This document shows positions 1-11,839 of a DNA stretch of 64,000 bases, piece by piece. Source of the DNA: Malania oleifera (lineage: Eukaryota; Streptophyta; Magnoliopsida; Santalales; Ximeniaceae); NCBI RefSeq assembly GCF_029873635.1, contig NC_080420.1, forward strand, positions 120,288,719-120,352,718. The letters run 5' to 3'. How positions within the stretch are numbered: the stretch's first letter is position 1; each line of letters starts with the position of its first letter. Below the pieces are notes generated by a model. The model had not been told where the DNA came from. It did no database searches and saw only the letters and a program-made list of their open reading frames with translations. The position numbers and the translations under genes are program-made.

Positions 1-1106
1 AGATTTGGGGTATTATTATCTTTTGACTATGACATCTACTTCGTTTGAAGGATGAACTGAATGATGTATTTATTGTTTATTTACATATTTAGTTAGAATT
101 TTTCAGTGATTATTATTGTATTCAAAGCATTACTTCACTCAAATTTGTACTACTTAATAAAAAAAATCTATAAAAATATTTAGACAAATTTAGTAAGGCA
201 AACCCACATTTCAAATTGGTAATGGGTTAAAGAATTTATTAAAGATCTTACATTTGAATCATGAGAGAGATACAAGAGGAATATAGAATAGATTGTGTTT
301 AACATCATTACTTTTGAAAAAAGACAAACACAATTGAGCATATTGAAAAAAATGACCTCCTGTATTTGAGCCTATATATCTTAAATAGGTATCTTGAGTT
401 GGCCAGGCATGGATACACGCAAAGCGCATGTTATGACTTTTTCATAGCTATGAGATTTTTTATGATTATGTATAGCTTTCCAGTGATCATTAACGTTTTT
501 CTTCATACAGCTAGTCTTTGTTTCAAAATTTCTTTTTTATCCATTTGAGGCTCACTAGGCTTGAACTACACCATGAAAAGTGTTCTACCTCCCATCCTTC
601 CCATCTCTCCCCATCATAAGATTAGGACCTAAGACATGCAACATAAAAGTTTCAAACACCAATCATTAGAACTATATAAATGAAAAATATGTATTCATAT
701 AGACAAACTATGAATTTATAAAATAACTTCTTTGTATAATATAGAAAACTATGCAAATTGAAAACTCCTATTATGTTTGTCAATAGTAAAGGTATCATTT
801 TCTTTTAATTTACCATCAAATAGGAAATTTTTTTTTTTAAAATGATTAGTTGCCCCCTTTTTTGTTCTTAATAGGTACGAAATGACATAAAAATGCTAGA
901 AATTCATCCCCAATGAAAAAATTTCGCACTTTTTTTTAGAGGGTTTCACATTTTTGCAACCATAAGTACAACGAACAATTTTATTCTTTTTTTTTAAATA
1001 TATATATTTTATTTTTTTGATATTGAGGATGAGTTTTCAATCATTGTCATGCATTTTTATTTACCAAGTACAAAAAGATCAAAATAGCCACTATCAAATA
1101 TCCAAC

Positions 1107-1159
<53 letters not shown>

Positions 1160-1352
1160 GTGTGTGTGTGTGTGTGTGTGTGATATTTTATAATTTTGAG
1201 AATGATTCTTGCGCTTTTTTTTTTATATATCTAATTTCATAAAAGTTTTATTGTCTTTTATTCTTAAATTTGGATTCTCAAAGAACCATAACTCATCCAA
1301 TAAAATTGTGTCATGTAAGTAATGTGCACGTAAGCTTATGTGAAGTCACATT
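1..1352. repeat. Left copy of a ~1.35-kb direct repeat
   Basis: This stretch matches 22392-23766 almost base for base, apart from scattered substitutions, small indels and different microsatellites. Both copies end at the same place, after a GTGAAGTCACAT word. The repeat may extend left of the window. Neither copy has TG/CA ends, a primer site or a polypurine tract, so these do not look like LTRs. I see no convincing gene; the short open frame at 366-548 exists in both copies but resembles nothing I know. Confidence 0.85.
1110..1182. repeat. (TA)n(TG)n microsatellite
   Basis: An uninterrupted TA run is followed by a TG run. The same spot in the right repeat copy (23515-23591) is mostly TG then GA, so the tract has turned over since the duplication. 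Confidence 0.95.
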
Positions 1353-1387
1353 TGTAATGATCCAAAAAATATACATACGATTAAAAC

Positions 1388-1388
<1 letters not shown>

Positions 1389-1440
<52 letters not shown>
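1389..1440. repeat. (AAT)n microsatellite
   Basis: About seventeen ATA/AAT trinucleotides in a row. It produces a poly-asparagine open frame that I do not regard as coding. Confidence 0.95.
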
Positions 1441-1444
<4 letters not shown>

Positions 1445-1445
<1 letters not shown>

Positions 1446-1990
1446 TGGTCACTAAATTAATATTAATACAAATGTGCTTTTGTGTAGGATCCTTGATTCT
1501 ATATTTGATGCTTAAGAAAGACATTGTCTTAGTAAGTGCTCAGAGATCATTGCGGCTCAATCGCTTCCTGGAAGTCGGCCTAGTCAAAATGAAATTTCAT
1601 AAGATAAATAGGGTAGACACTATTTGTATACGTAAATAAGTACAAATACATAAAATAATGTTTTAATTGACATAATTTGTAGAAATATATTATAAAATAA
1701 TAATAATAAAAATAGGTACCCTATGCGGGGCCCACATGATTGGGCGAGGCTCACATGAGTATCGAACTTGAACTTGCTTCAGCATATCAACTGCGATCTT
1801 CATGCACCGAAAGTCTTCACGTAATCCATATGTACCTACAAAGAGTTACAAACTGAAGTGTGTTCTCAGTGCATTTGCTTGTCTAAGGGTTGAACCATAG
1901 GACATAGGTAGACCAATTCCTTTCTACATCAGTGTCCTTGTATACACTTCATAAATCTCGCAATATAGGTGATCATTCCCACATCCAGCG
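1445..1990. other. Unassigned sequence between repeat copy and LTR
   Basis: No gene or recognisable transposon was found here. Part of it (about 1490-1590) reads like a moderately GC-rich repeat remnant, but I could not assign it to a family. Confidence 0.4.
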
Positions 1991-3114
1991 TGTAACAACC
2001 CAAAATTCATAGCATAATTTTTTTTTTCAAGCTATATAACATAACTCTGATACCCTGTATACATTTAAATCTGCCATCATCACAGCCCGAAGTGGGTGTC
2101 GTGGTAACCTGTTCATAACCTGTATTTTACCTATGCAGTAGAAAAATGTAACATCCAAAACATAACCCAAAACATACAATACCAGAATGCTACAAACCCA
2201 CCTATATATACATACATACATGTACATCATTTCCAAAAATTCCAAAATACTGTGGGCTTTACTATCCAGCCCAAGACTCACCCCAAAACTACGCCGACTT
2301 AGCTGCCTCCTCTATCTCTGAGCCGACCCTGCACACCTCTCTGGGTTACCTGAAATGTTCATAATGTTGGGGTGAGACACCTTTCAGTAAGGAGAAACAT
2401 GTTATTGCCAGTGTGTGACATATGAGTTTAAGCACATAATAATACCTTTAATAAAACTATACATGGAATATCATTAAAAAGTGACTGTATATAAAACTTA
2501 CATTTATGTCCTTTCAAAATACATGATTCTGAGTTCTCAATTCAATAGTAGTTCTAAATGTATGTCATGATTTAACCTCTCATAACTGGGTTGTATGGCC
2601 CATAGGCTGGGCTAGACACCTGGATGGCTGTATGTCATGATTTAACCCCTCGTGATTGGGTTATGCGGCTTGTAGGCTGGGCTAGACACTGGTTGGCCCT
2701 CCAAAGTCAACCTAATTATATGCATCTGTATATGCCTATGGCACGAAAGGCCCCACTCCACCTAGTCTGGATGCCAGGGAGTCCTTTACCCTGCCTGTGG
2801 CACAATCGGCTGTACTATACTCCATCTTAGACATATGATTGCACTGTTTATACTATATAGCTACGATACTGTGCTCTGTAAACTGCTCTGTTCCATCAGG
2901 GTCTGATACTATATAGTACTATTTGTATATAACATCTATTTGTTTTACCATGATTCTGTATCAACTATATTAACCATGATTATGTGATTCTCTGTATTAA
3001 CCATGACGTTGTATTAACTGTAAATTTGTATAATTTGTATTTCTTTATGTCATGGTTCTATGCTTTGTATATCATGGTTCTGTAAAACTCTGTATAATCA
3101 TGGTTCTGTAAAAT
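1991..3114 (-). mobile_element. Truncated gypsy-type LTR, related to solo LTR F
   Basis: It starts TGTAACAACCC and follows the first ~1.1 kb of solo LTR F (40139 onward): the same blocks appear in the same order, including the TAACCCCTC words with GGTTATGCGGC and the later CATGGTTCTGTA repeats. On the minus strand this is the 3' part of an LTR. It stops where element A begins at 3115, and the missing part does not resume after A ends near 21596. It was therefore either already truncated or lost in a later deletion. Confidence 0.65.
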
Positions 3115-3225
3115 TGTAACGACTCGAAAAATTATAATGATTAAATAATTAGGAAAAATAATAAATGGGATAGATAAATAAAGAATAAGGGAAGAAGGAA
3201 GATTTAAAAGGGGAAGAACAGCAGA

Positions 3226-3440
3226 CCTCGTCAACGAATATCCTGTCTTCGTCAACTAGTGTTTTACTAGATATCGTCGACGAAGTTCAGTCCCTCGTCG
3301 ATGAAGAGATCCCGAATGAGCAAATATCAGATTTTAAGTTTCGTTGACGAACGTACCCTCTCGTCGACGAGGTCCTTTATGTCACTCGTCGACGAATCCT
3401 GTCTTCTCGTCGACGAATCCTGTCTTCTCGTTGACGAAGC
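3226..3440 (+). promoter_or_regulatory. CGTCGACGA palindrome array in LTR A
   Basis: About ten copies of variants of TTCGTCGACGAA occur in ~215 bp, several as perfect palindromes around GTCGAC. Two neighbouring copies form a 21-bp tandem unit near 3392-3433. The array sits between the LTR start and the TATA box, where an LTR enhancer would be expected. The matching region in the 3' LTR is 7253-7446, with one unit fewer. Confidence 0.7.
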
Positions 3441-3457
3441 CACGTGGCAACATCGAG

Positions 3458-3465
3458 TATAAAAG
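3458..3465 (+). promoter_or_regulatory. TATA box of LTR A
   Basis: TATAAAAG lies 343 bp from the LTR start and just after the palindrome array. It is the likely core promoter for the element's RNA. The same box is kept in the 3' LTR near 7464. Confidence 0.65.
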
Positions 3466-5535
3466 ATCCAAGGAAGCTTCTTGGCAAAGAAAGTTTATTT
3501 TTCTTCCGTTTCTCTCTCTCTCTAAAACGCCTCTCTGCCTTCTCTCTTCAAATCCGGCTTGGATTTAGCCCAAATCGGCAAACGAAGACCATTACTATGT
3601 TCTAGGGAAGATTCTCTACTCATCTAGCGGAGCAGATTTCTAAATTGAGCTTTTCGGGAAATGCTCCAAAGTTGAGGTAAGGGTTAAGATTCTTAGTTTT
3701 GGGGTTTGAAATGGTTATTTGAGATTTATAAGTTGAGAAAATGTAGAAATAATAGGTTATTTGGGGTTTATTTGATTAAACTAGGATTTTGATTCAGGAT
3801 TCCGGTGAGCTCCATAGGCATCATTTGGGGTTCCTGTTGGCGTAGTTCAAGAAAGCAGGTAAGGGGGAATATATATTAAACCAGGTTTTTATGAATTAAA
3901 TGGATAAATGGATTATGTTATGTATATATGTATATGTTTTCGTATGAGTTTAAAATGCCAACTGTTTATATTATAATTTCTGAGCCTAGGGTTGTTTTAT
4001 TAGATATGTATTTGTGAAAATGGACTGATGAAAGTAAAAGATTTTTCAAGATAATTGTGTATGAAATTAAAGGTATATTTTCAATATATGAATGATAAAT
4101 GAGGGTTGACTTATTTTACAAAAAATATTTGAAATATATATTGCTAAATTGTGTAGCATGAGTAAAATGAAAATTTTGTGTTGAATTATGTTATATGTAT
4201 GAAATACATGTTATATAGGAAATGTAATGAGAATGAAAATGTTATATGAATTATGCTGCATGTGATTGTTAATTCAACCATGGATAAATGATGAACAGTT
4301 AAAAAGAGTTGTAGATTAACTAATGAACAACTAAAATGAGATGTAGTAGCAGAATAATGCATATCTATGTGGACTAACTGATGTACGACTAAAAGGAGTT
4401 GTAGTACGAATGCAGGAAATGAAATGGAAATGAGAATGAAATGAAATATGAATGAAATGGAAATGAAATATGAAATGTGAACAATGTAAAATGGGAAAGA
4501 TTCACGTAAAGTGAAATGCTACGAAATGTCAAAACTGAGAACATGGAAAGATGAGAAATATAGAATAAATGACAGAGAGAGTAATTTATTATTGTAGTAT
4601 CATTATCCATACTAGTATGATATGTATTTATCTAGGCAGGGCAAACTCTTCGCCCGAGGGTTTGCTGAGAAAGGCGAGTGCTCTAGTAGGTATCAGATGT
4701 AGCAGTAGGTTGCATAACGTATTAGGGCAGAGGGAAATTACTTGTATGGGCGGGTAAATTTCCTTATTCTCGGGAGCTTTTGCTGGTAAATCATTGTATG
4801 AACTGTGTGAGTATGAGATTACTTTTTTACCTGAGGGTTTACTGAGTAAGGTAAGTGCTCTGATATGCTTCAGTTGTGACCATTGGTTGTCTAAAGTATC
4901 AGAGGAGAGGGGTTCTACTTGTATGGGTGGGTAATCACCCTAATTCTTAGGTATTCTCGTGGGTAAAATACTTTGCATGTGTTTGATCAGGCTTAGGAAA
5001 GGATTTTAGAAATTATGATAATGATATGCAAATGATGAATGTATATACATATGTTATTTACAAACCTCATGTTGGTCACACGCTGATTTAATATATTGTA
5101 TCTGAATAAAAATTTATCTTTTTCAGGACTTAGACGTGATCAAGCTTAGAGAGCTCGGTGTTGTTATAGCATTTTTGGATATAGAAAGAAAAGGGTATAA
5201 ACGTTGATGATACTTTTGGGATGTATAAATTTTATGTTTTAAGTTTTCTGAGTTTTGAATACTGGAAGTTGTAGTTTATGTTTTTGGAGATATGTATATA
5301 TGTGGATATAGGTGGATGAATGGTTTATTTTGGAATGTAGATAGATGTAGAAAACTCTGGTATTATACTAATTGTAGTTTTGTTTTCCGCTGCGTAATTG
5401 TTATTAGAATAACAGGTACAGGAAAATGGATTACGTGGCACCCAGTTCCACCATGCGGGTTCGAGGCCCCACGAAGCATGATTTATTCAGGTATAACACA
5501 CTGAATCGGGTTTTCGGGTTCGGGGCATTACAATT

Positions 5536-5547
5536 TGGTATCAGAGC
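5536..5547 (+). other. Primer binding site (tRNA-iMet type) of element A
   Basis: TGGTATCAGAGC, complementary to the 3' end of initiator tRNA-Met, starts three bases after the 5' LTR. It fixes both the LTR boundary and the plus orientation. Confidence 0.9.
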
Positions 5548-5875
5548 AATAGGTTTTGGATTATGCAAACTTATGGATGATTTATACTAGAGTATAGGAA
5601 TCTATTAGGATGAGGACACTAGATGGATAGGTTAGGTGTTGAGAAGTAAGGATTTTGTTTTGTAGTTAGAGGCAAAAATACGTCGATGATTTCCTATGAT
5701 TTTTCTAAAGCAGTTGACGACCTTAGAAAAGCCACGGTAAACCTTAGATTTCATTTATGAGCTGTAAGACTGGTCCTAAATTGAATAGTTTGATGTATAT
5801 TGGATTTAAATTTAATGATTGTGTTGTTAAAGTTATGATATGGGATTCTTAACTTTTTCCTGTCCTATTTTCAGG

Positions 5876-6872
5876 ATGGATCTTAGGGATGAGGATGTAG
5901 AGGCTGAAAGAAGGGATGATTTAGCGACTTCTAGTGAAGAGGATATTGATACCTCCAAGATGCGGAGGGATGTAGGCCGATAGGTCAGGAGAGAAATGAG
6001 GAAGGATCCGAGAGAGCATAAGTGTTCACCGACAGGTCAGGACTGCAACATCAAGGAGTTCATAAGAATGAACTCTCCGGCCTTCGTAGGAGGACCTAAT
6101 CTAGTGGCTGCAGAGAATTGGGTACAATAGATAGAAGAGATCATTGTTGCACTCGACTGCACGAATGAGCAGAAGGTCTGTTATGCCACATTTAAGATGA
6201 CTAGAGATGCAAAACGCTGGTGATTTTGTGTGAAGCTACTAGAGGAGCAGAGATTGGTAAAGATAACACTAACCTAGGAGTGATTTAAAGAGTTGTTCTT
6301 TGATAGGTATTTCCCCTTATCTATTAGAGAGGAAAAGATTGAAGAGTTTACTAACCTAATCTTGGGGAATATGACCGTTGGGGAGTATGCAATGAAATTT
6401 GTGGAGCTATCTTGCTTCAAACCATTTCTGATCTCGAACGAGGTAAGGAAGGCCATAAAATTTGAAAAAGGCCTGAGACGCAGAATTTATGAATTGGTGG
6501 TGGGATTCCAGGTTCAAAATTTCTCAGACTTGGTTGATAAGGCTTCAGTGTTGGAAAAAAGCATCCAAGGTAGTACAGAGCTTACAGAGCAGAAGAAGAG
6601 ACTTGCACCATCCAGTTTTTAGGCCGAGGTCAATCAGAGATCAGGGAAGAATGGGAAAGATGCTATGGGCTCAAGACAGGAGACAGAAAATAGGAGATCG
6701 GGATTATCTTGGTTATAAGGGTAATAAGTTTTACTTCGTATGCCAAAAATGTAATAAGAGGCATAAGGGTGAATGCTGGTTTAAGACTCCTAATTGTTTC
6801 AGGTTCAGTAAACCGGGGCATATCAAGAAGAATTATCAAGAGTCGTTGCCTGTTATACCTGTACCGAACTAG
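5876..6872 (+). pseudogene. Decayed gypsy gag (capsid and zinc knuckle)
   Basis: It reads from the ATG at 5876. The frame has stops soon after the acidic N-terminus, then is open from 6293 to 6622 in the same frame with a typical plant gag core (FKELFFDRYFP, then a GEYAMKF and an RKAIKFEKGLRR segment). A +1 shift then leads into 6489-6872, which ends with a gypsy-type zinc knuckle (CQKCNKRHKGECW, then CFRFSKPGHIKKN). One knuckle cysteine is changed (CFRF where CYRC is usual). Gag would package the element RNA; with several stops and a frameshift this copy cannot make it. Confidence 0.85.
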
Positions 6873-7127
6873 GATCGGGGGAAACAACAGATACCACTTG
6901 GCAGAGGTGGTCCAGCACGAGTTTACTCGTTGATTCAGCTTGAGCTAGATAATGCCAAGAACGCATGTATGAATTTATATTTAAGATAATGATTATTTTA
7001 CCTAGTTATGGATTATGCAAAAGTTTATTTGTTGATATTACTGAACTGTATAAGATATAATGAGTTAGTAAATTGTAGAAATGTAAACGGATGAATGATT
7101 AGTAAAATTTTGGGGACGAAATTTCTT

Positions 7128-7141
7128 AAAGGAAGGGAGCA
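7128..7141 (+). other. Polypurine tract of element A
   Basis: AAAGGAAGGGAGCA abuts the start of the 3' LTR at 7142, as expected for the plus-strand DNA primer. The preceding GGGGACGAAATTTC word is common just upstream of gypsy 3' LTRs and recurs near element G's tract. Confidence 0.8.
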
Positions 7142-9049
7142 TGTAACGACCTGAAAAATTATAATGATTAAATAATTATAGAAAATAATAAATGGGATAG
7201 ATAAATAAAGAATAAGGGAAGAAGGAAGATTGAAAAGGGGAAGAACAATATACCTCGTTGATGAATATCTTGTCTTCGTCGACGAGTGTTCTACTAGATA
7301 TCGTCGACGAAGTTCAGTTCCTCGTCGACGAAGAGATCCCGAGTGAAAAAATTTCAGATTTTAAGTTTCGTCGACGAACGTTCCCTCTCGTCAACAAAGT
7401 CCTTTATGTGACTTGTCGATGAATCCTGTCTTCTCGTCGATGAAGTCACGTGGCAACATCGAGTATAAAAGATCCAAGGAAGCTTCTTGGCAAAGAAAGT
7501 TTATTTTTCTTTTGTTTTTCTCTCTCTAAAATGCCTCTCTACCTTCTCTCTTCAAATTTGACCCGGATTCAACCCAAATTGATAAACGGAGACCGCTACG
7601 GTGTTCTAGGGAAGATTCTTTACACATCTAGGGGAGCAGATTTCTAAACTGGGCTTTTCGGGAAACGCTCTAAAGTTGTGATAAGGGTTAAGATTCTTAG
7701 TTTTGGGGTTTTAAATGGTTATTTGAGGTTTATAGGTTGAGGAAATGTAGAAATAGTAGGTTATTTGGGGTTTATTTGATCAATCTAGGGTTTTTGATTC
7801 AAGGTTCAGGTGAGCGCCACAAGCATCATTTGGGGTTCCTGTTGGCGTAGTTCAAGAAAGCAAGTAAGGGGGAATATATATTAAAACAGGTTTTTATGAA
7901 TTAAACAGATAAATGGATTATGTTATGTACATATGTATATGTTTTTGTATGAGTTTAAAATGTCAACCGTTTATATTATAATTTTTGAGCCTAGGGTTGT
8001 TTTATTAGATATGTATTTGTGAAAATGGACTGATGAAAGTGAAAGATTTTTTTGGATAATTGTGTAGGAAATTAAAATTATATTTTCAGTATATGAATGA
8101 TAAATGAGGGTTGACTTATTTTATAGAAAATATTTGAAATATATATTGCTAAATTGTGTGGCATAAGAAAAATAGAAATTCTGTGTTGAATTATGTTATA
8201 TGTATGAAATACAGGTTATACAGGGAATGCAGTGAGAATGAAAATGTTATATGAATTATGCTGCATGTAATTGTTAATTCAGCCATGGATAAATGATGAA
8301 CAACTAAAAGGAGCCATAGACTAACTAATGAATAGCTAAAAGGAGCTGTAGTAGCAAAATAGCGCATATCTATGTGGACTAACTGATGTACAACTAAAAG
8401 GAGCTATAGTACGAATGTAGGAAATGAAATGTAAATGAGAATGAAATAAAATATGAATGAAATGGATAAAATGGATGAAATATGAAATGTGAACAATGTA
8501 AAATGGGAAAGAGTCACGTAAAGTGAAATGCTACGAAATGTCAAAGTTGAGAACATAAACATATGAGAAATACAGAATAAATGACAGAAAGAGTAATGTA
8601 TTATTGCAGAATCAGTATCCATGCTAGTATGATATGTATTTATATGGGCGGGGCAAACTCTTCACCCAAGGGCTTGCTGAGAAAGGCGAGTATGCTAGTA
8701 GGAATCATATGGAGCAGTATGCTGTGTAACGTATTAGGGAAGAGGGAAATTACTTGTATGAGCGGGTAAATTTCCTTATTCTCAGGAGCTTTCGCTGGTA
8801 AATCATTGTATGAACTGTGTGAGTATGAGATTACTTTTTCACCTGAGGGTTTACTGAACAAGGTAAGTGCCCTAATATGCTTCGGTTGTGACCATTAGTT
8901 GTCTAAAGTATCAGAACAAAGGGGTGCTACTCGTATGGACGGGTAATCACCCAAATTCTTAGGTATTCTCATGGGTAAAATACTTTACATGTGTTTGATC
9001 AGGCTCAGGAAATGATTTTAGAAATTATGATAATGATATGCAAATGATG
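7142..9049 (+). repeat. 3' LTR of element A, first part
   Basis: It matches 3115-5040 in order, including the palindrome array and TATA box. It is cut at 9049 by solo LTR C; the duplicated target TGATG is 9045-9049 and 21061-21065. It resumes at 21066. Confidence 0.9.
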
Positions 9050-9240
9050 TGTTGACCCTATAGGTCATATTCCGTTTTGATCATGACAAATACCTTGGTA
9101 TTTAATGTCTGTCAAGTTTGTTTGCAGGTTTATATTATCAGATCATATGTTGACACATTAGATGACTTGAAGACTAAAGACCCTGAAGACTCATTGTAAT
9201 TTATATTTTGTGTAATTTGGGTTTGTAATTTTAATAAAGA

Positions 9241-11337
9241 TGTTGGAATTGGTGTGATCCCAAGAGGGGGGGGGGGGGTGAATTGGGTTTTAAAAACTTT
9301 TCGTCTAATTTAAATATTTCGCCGATTCACCACATATCATATCCCATCTTCACGTGTGTAAGTAAATTAATAAAACACTAAAATCAAATATACACGTGAA
9401 ACATATCTCATTTAAAATAGAGGTGAGCATGCAAATAATTATAATGACAAATGAAAGCATACACATGCGGAAATTAAAGTGCAGTAATTTAAATGAGATA
9501 GGGAGAGAGTGACACACGATATTTTTTATTGAGGTTCGACAAATTGGCTACGTCCCCACTTTGGGCTTACCCCCAAGGATTCCAAATCAACTTACTTGAC
9601 TGGGCGGAGCAAAAGCCGTTTACATCCTCTCCTTACGGGGCGAGGAAAATCCCAGCTCAATTACTAGGTTAAGCCGAACTAGTCTCACTTATGGGGCTGA
9701 GACTCCCCAGTTCAATTCACGGGCTGAACCTAACCATTACATTAAAACCATTTTTGTACATGAAAGTGCTTATAAAAATACAAGCTGAAATGTACACATC
9801 AAGCTCATAAAATATATGCACTCTCTTATGATATGATTTATGTTTAGTAGAGTAAAGGATGCTTATCTAAATAATATTTGCACAAATGAAATGTATATGA
9901 GAAATGAGTATTATTGTTCTCCTATGAATATTTTGCAAATAAATAATCTTTGGAGAAACTAGGAATTTTAAGCTCAAAAGTGTTTGTGCAATAAATAATT
10001 TTCTCCCAAAGAATATTTATCAAGGAAATAATTTGGGAGAGAACCAAGCTATATTCTCAAAAATGATTTTCAAAATAAATAGCATGTGAATACAAAAATA
10101 ATTTGCCCAAAATAAATATACTCTCTTACAAAATGATTTTGAAATGAATGAATGCAAAGAGAGTTTGAGAGTTTAAAACAAGATATGTGCTCTTTTTCAA
10201 AAATTATTTTTCACACATAGAGAGTGAAAAAAAGTCTAAGAGATTAAAAACATTTTGCCCCAAGAAAAGATTTTTGCAATGAAAAGTTAATTTGGGGGAA
10301 CTTTGATAAAAATTAGCCTAGAAGATTAGAGAGAGAAATTTGGCTAATCAAAGTTGCTAATCAAGAGTTATGAAGGGGTATTTATAGACTTTCAACAAAT
10401 TTGACCGTTGAGGGACACGCTCGGTATTTTGAAAAACTTTAATTAAGTTTTAATGACGTTTTAAGGCTTAAAAAAATTCCAACCCGAGAGCACCAATCGA
10501 CCAGAACAAGTTCGATCGACTGAAGTTCTTGAGGTTCAGTTGACCGGGACCAAAATGAACTGTGAGCTCGGTTGACTAGGCTTGTAAGTCCAAAGGGCAA
10601 TTTCCATTTTGCGAGGTTCGGTCGACCGGGAAGATTTGAACTAGAAGGTTCGGTTGACCAGACCGTTGGGACAACTCCTGAGGACCCTCGGTTGACCAGA
10701 GCGTTGGAGTACATTTTTCTCTCGGTTGACCAAGAAGTTAAAATGTTGACTTCAGGAGGGTTTAGTTGACTAGGGCCATTTGAACTACAAGAGTTCAGTT
10801 GATCTAGACATGGTCAACTGTTGACCTGGACCTAGGTTCCGTCGACCAGGCTACAAATAAACTATAAGGGTCGGTCGACCGAAGGTGCATATTTTGTGCA
10901 ATTCAGTCCTGTTTCAGCTAACAATCACCCTATTCAAATGACTAACACATATAAGTGCAAGAATGAGTGTCCTAGAGCCATTCTAGGTCTTTTTTAGGAC
11001 ACCAAAAAAATCTGGTGTCGATCGACTAAAGGAGGCCCTAAGGTCATTCTATGGTCATCTGAGAAATTTAAACATATCATGTAGATGCATGCATTATTAC
11101 AGATCAAAGGTAAAAATAAATGCAATACAAATACAACATAAATGTCTTCTTCTTTCTTTTTGCTCTTTTGACTTCATGGAATGCGTTTGATTGTATAGAC
11201 TTTAAGTCCTGCAAGCTTCCATCGCTGTTTCCTTATGTGTGTGTTAAATTAATGGACCCGTTCACATGCTAAATACACACATAAAATACATATGCTTTGT
11301 CAACATCAAAACAGGGATCAGACTCAAAAAGTCAACA
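9241..11337 (-). mobile_element. Solo LTR D (SIRE-like copia)
   Basis: On the minus strand it begins TGTTGACTTTTTGAG and ends CCAATTCCAACA. The duplication AAAGA flanks it at 9236-9240 and 11338-11342. It is 2.1 kb long and has no internal coding. A run of about a dozen G at 9268-9279 is the complement of the C-run seen near the end of SIRE-type LTRs. On the minus strand a TATA box (10379-10387) lies downstream of an array of CGGTCGACCG-like words (10494-10884). It interrupts solo LTR C. Confidence 0.92.
10494..10884 (-). promoter_or_regulatory. CGGTCGACCG-type array in LTR D
   Basis: About a dozen variants of GGTTCGGTCGACCGGG are spaced 25-45 bp apart. Some are perfect palindromes (for example near 10620 and 10872); others carry C-to-T or G-to-A changes. 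On the minus strand they precede the TATA box by roughly 100-500 bp. Confidence 0.65.
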
Positions 11338-11839
11338 AAAGAAAAGGTCTGTAATAATCTGCAACATACATGTAAGATCTATAAGCTCAGCAAGACCGAA
11401 TGACCTTAGGGAACACCCTTCGATCGACCGATACCGAATTTTTTCGGTAGGGTAAAAAAACCTTATAAAAGACCTTAGGTCCCTACACATATGTACAAAT
11501 AGTCCCCATTATCATTCACACTATCAAGGGATTAAATTGAAATGAATTGGACCAAAATAGGCAAAAATGAGAGAGGTCGGGTGACTGAACCCTTGGTGTT
11601 CAAAACACCTCGGGCGCTCGAACCGCTGAGAAGTCAACAGGTTGACCAGGTTTCCAGTGACTGAGCCTAAAATGAACGTATCACTCGCGGGCGATCGAAC
11701 CCATGTCAGAGTGCTTTTCACCAACTTGAGCGCCCAAACGTTCGCGTTCAAAAAGGTCTCGGGCAACCGAAGTGGACCGTTCGGTTAACCAAACTTAGTT
11801 TCGAGCACCCGAACCTCGGACATAATGCTTCTGACTTTT

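Larger units (their letters stand above)
3115..5532 (+). repeat. 5' LTR of element A
   Basis: It begins TGTAACGACT and ends GGGGCATTACA, directly before the primer site. It holds a cluster of CGTCGACGA-type words (3226-3440) immediately upstream of a TATA box (3458-3465). An internal ~150-bp duplicated module lies around 4634-4790 and 4815-4960; each copy ends with a TGTATGGG(C/T)GGGTAA word. The 3' LTR aligns through its whole length with many substitutions, so the insertion is not recent. Confidence 0.9.

Noticed and set aside
1-1352. The 1.35-kb direct repeats as LTRs of a giant element
   Set aside because: No TG/CA ends, primer site or purine tract at either copy.
1270-1455. Open frame with a long asparagine run
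   Set aside because: The run is the translation of an AAT microsatellite; the rest shows no protein-like pattern.
9268-9279. G-run as a quadruplex or regulatory site
   Set aside because: It is the complement of the C-run common near the end of SIRE-type LTRs.
10494-10884. CRISPR-like array of spaced short repeats
   Set aside because: Units are variable, 12-16 bp, inside an LTR of a plant element; there are no spacers of even length and no cas genes.
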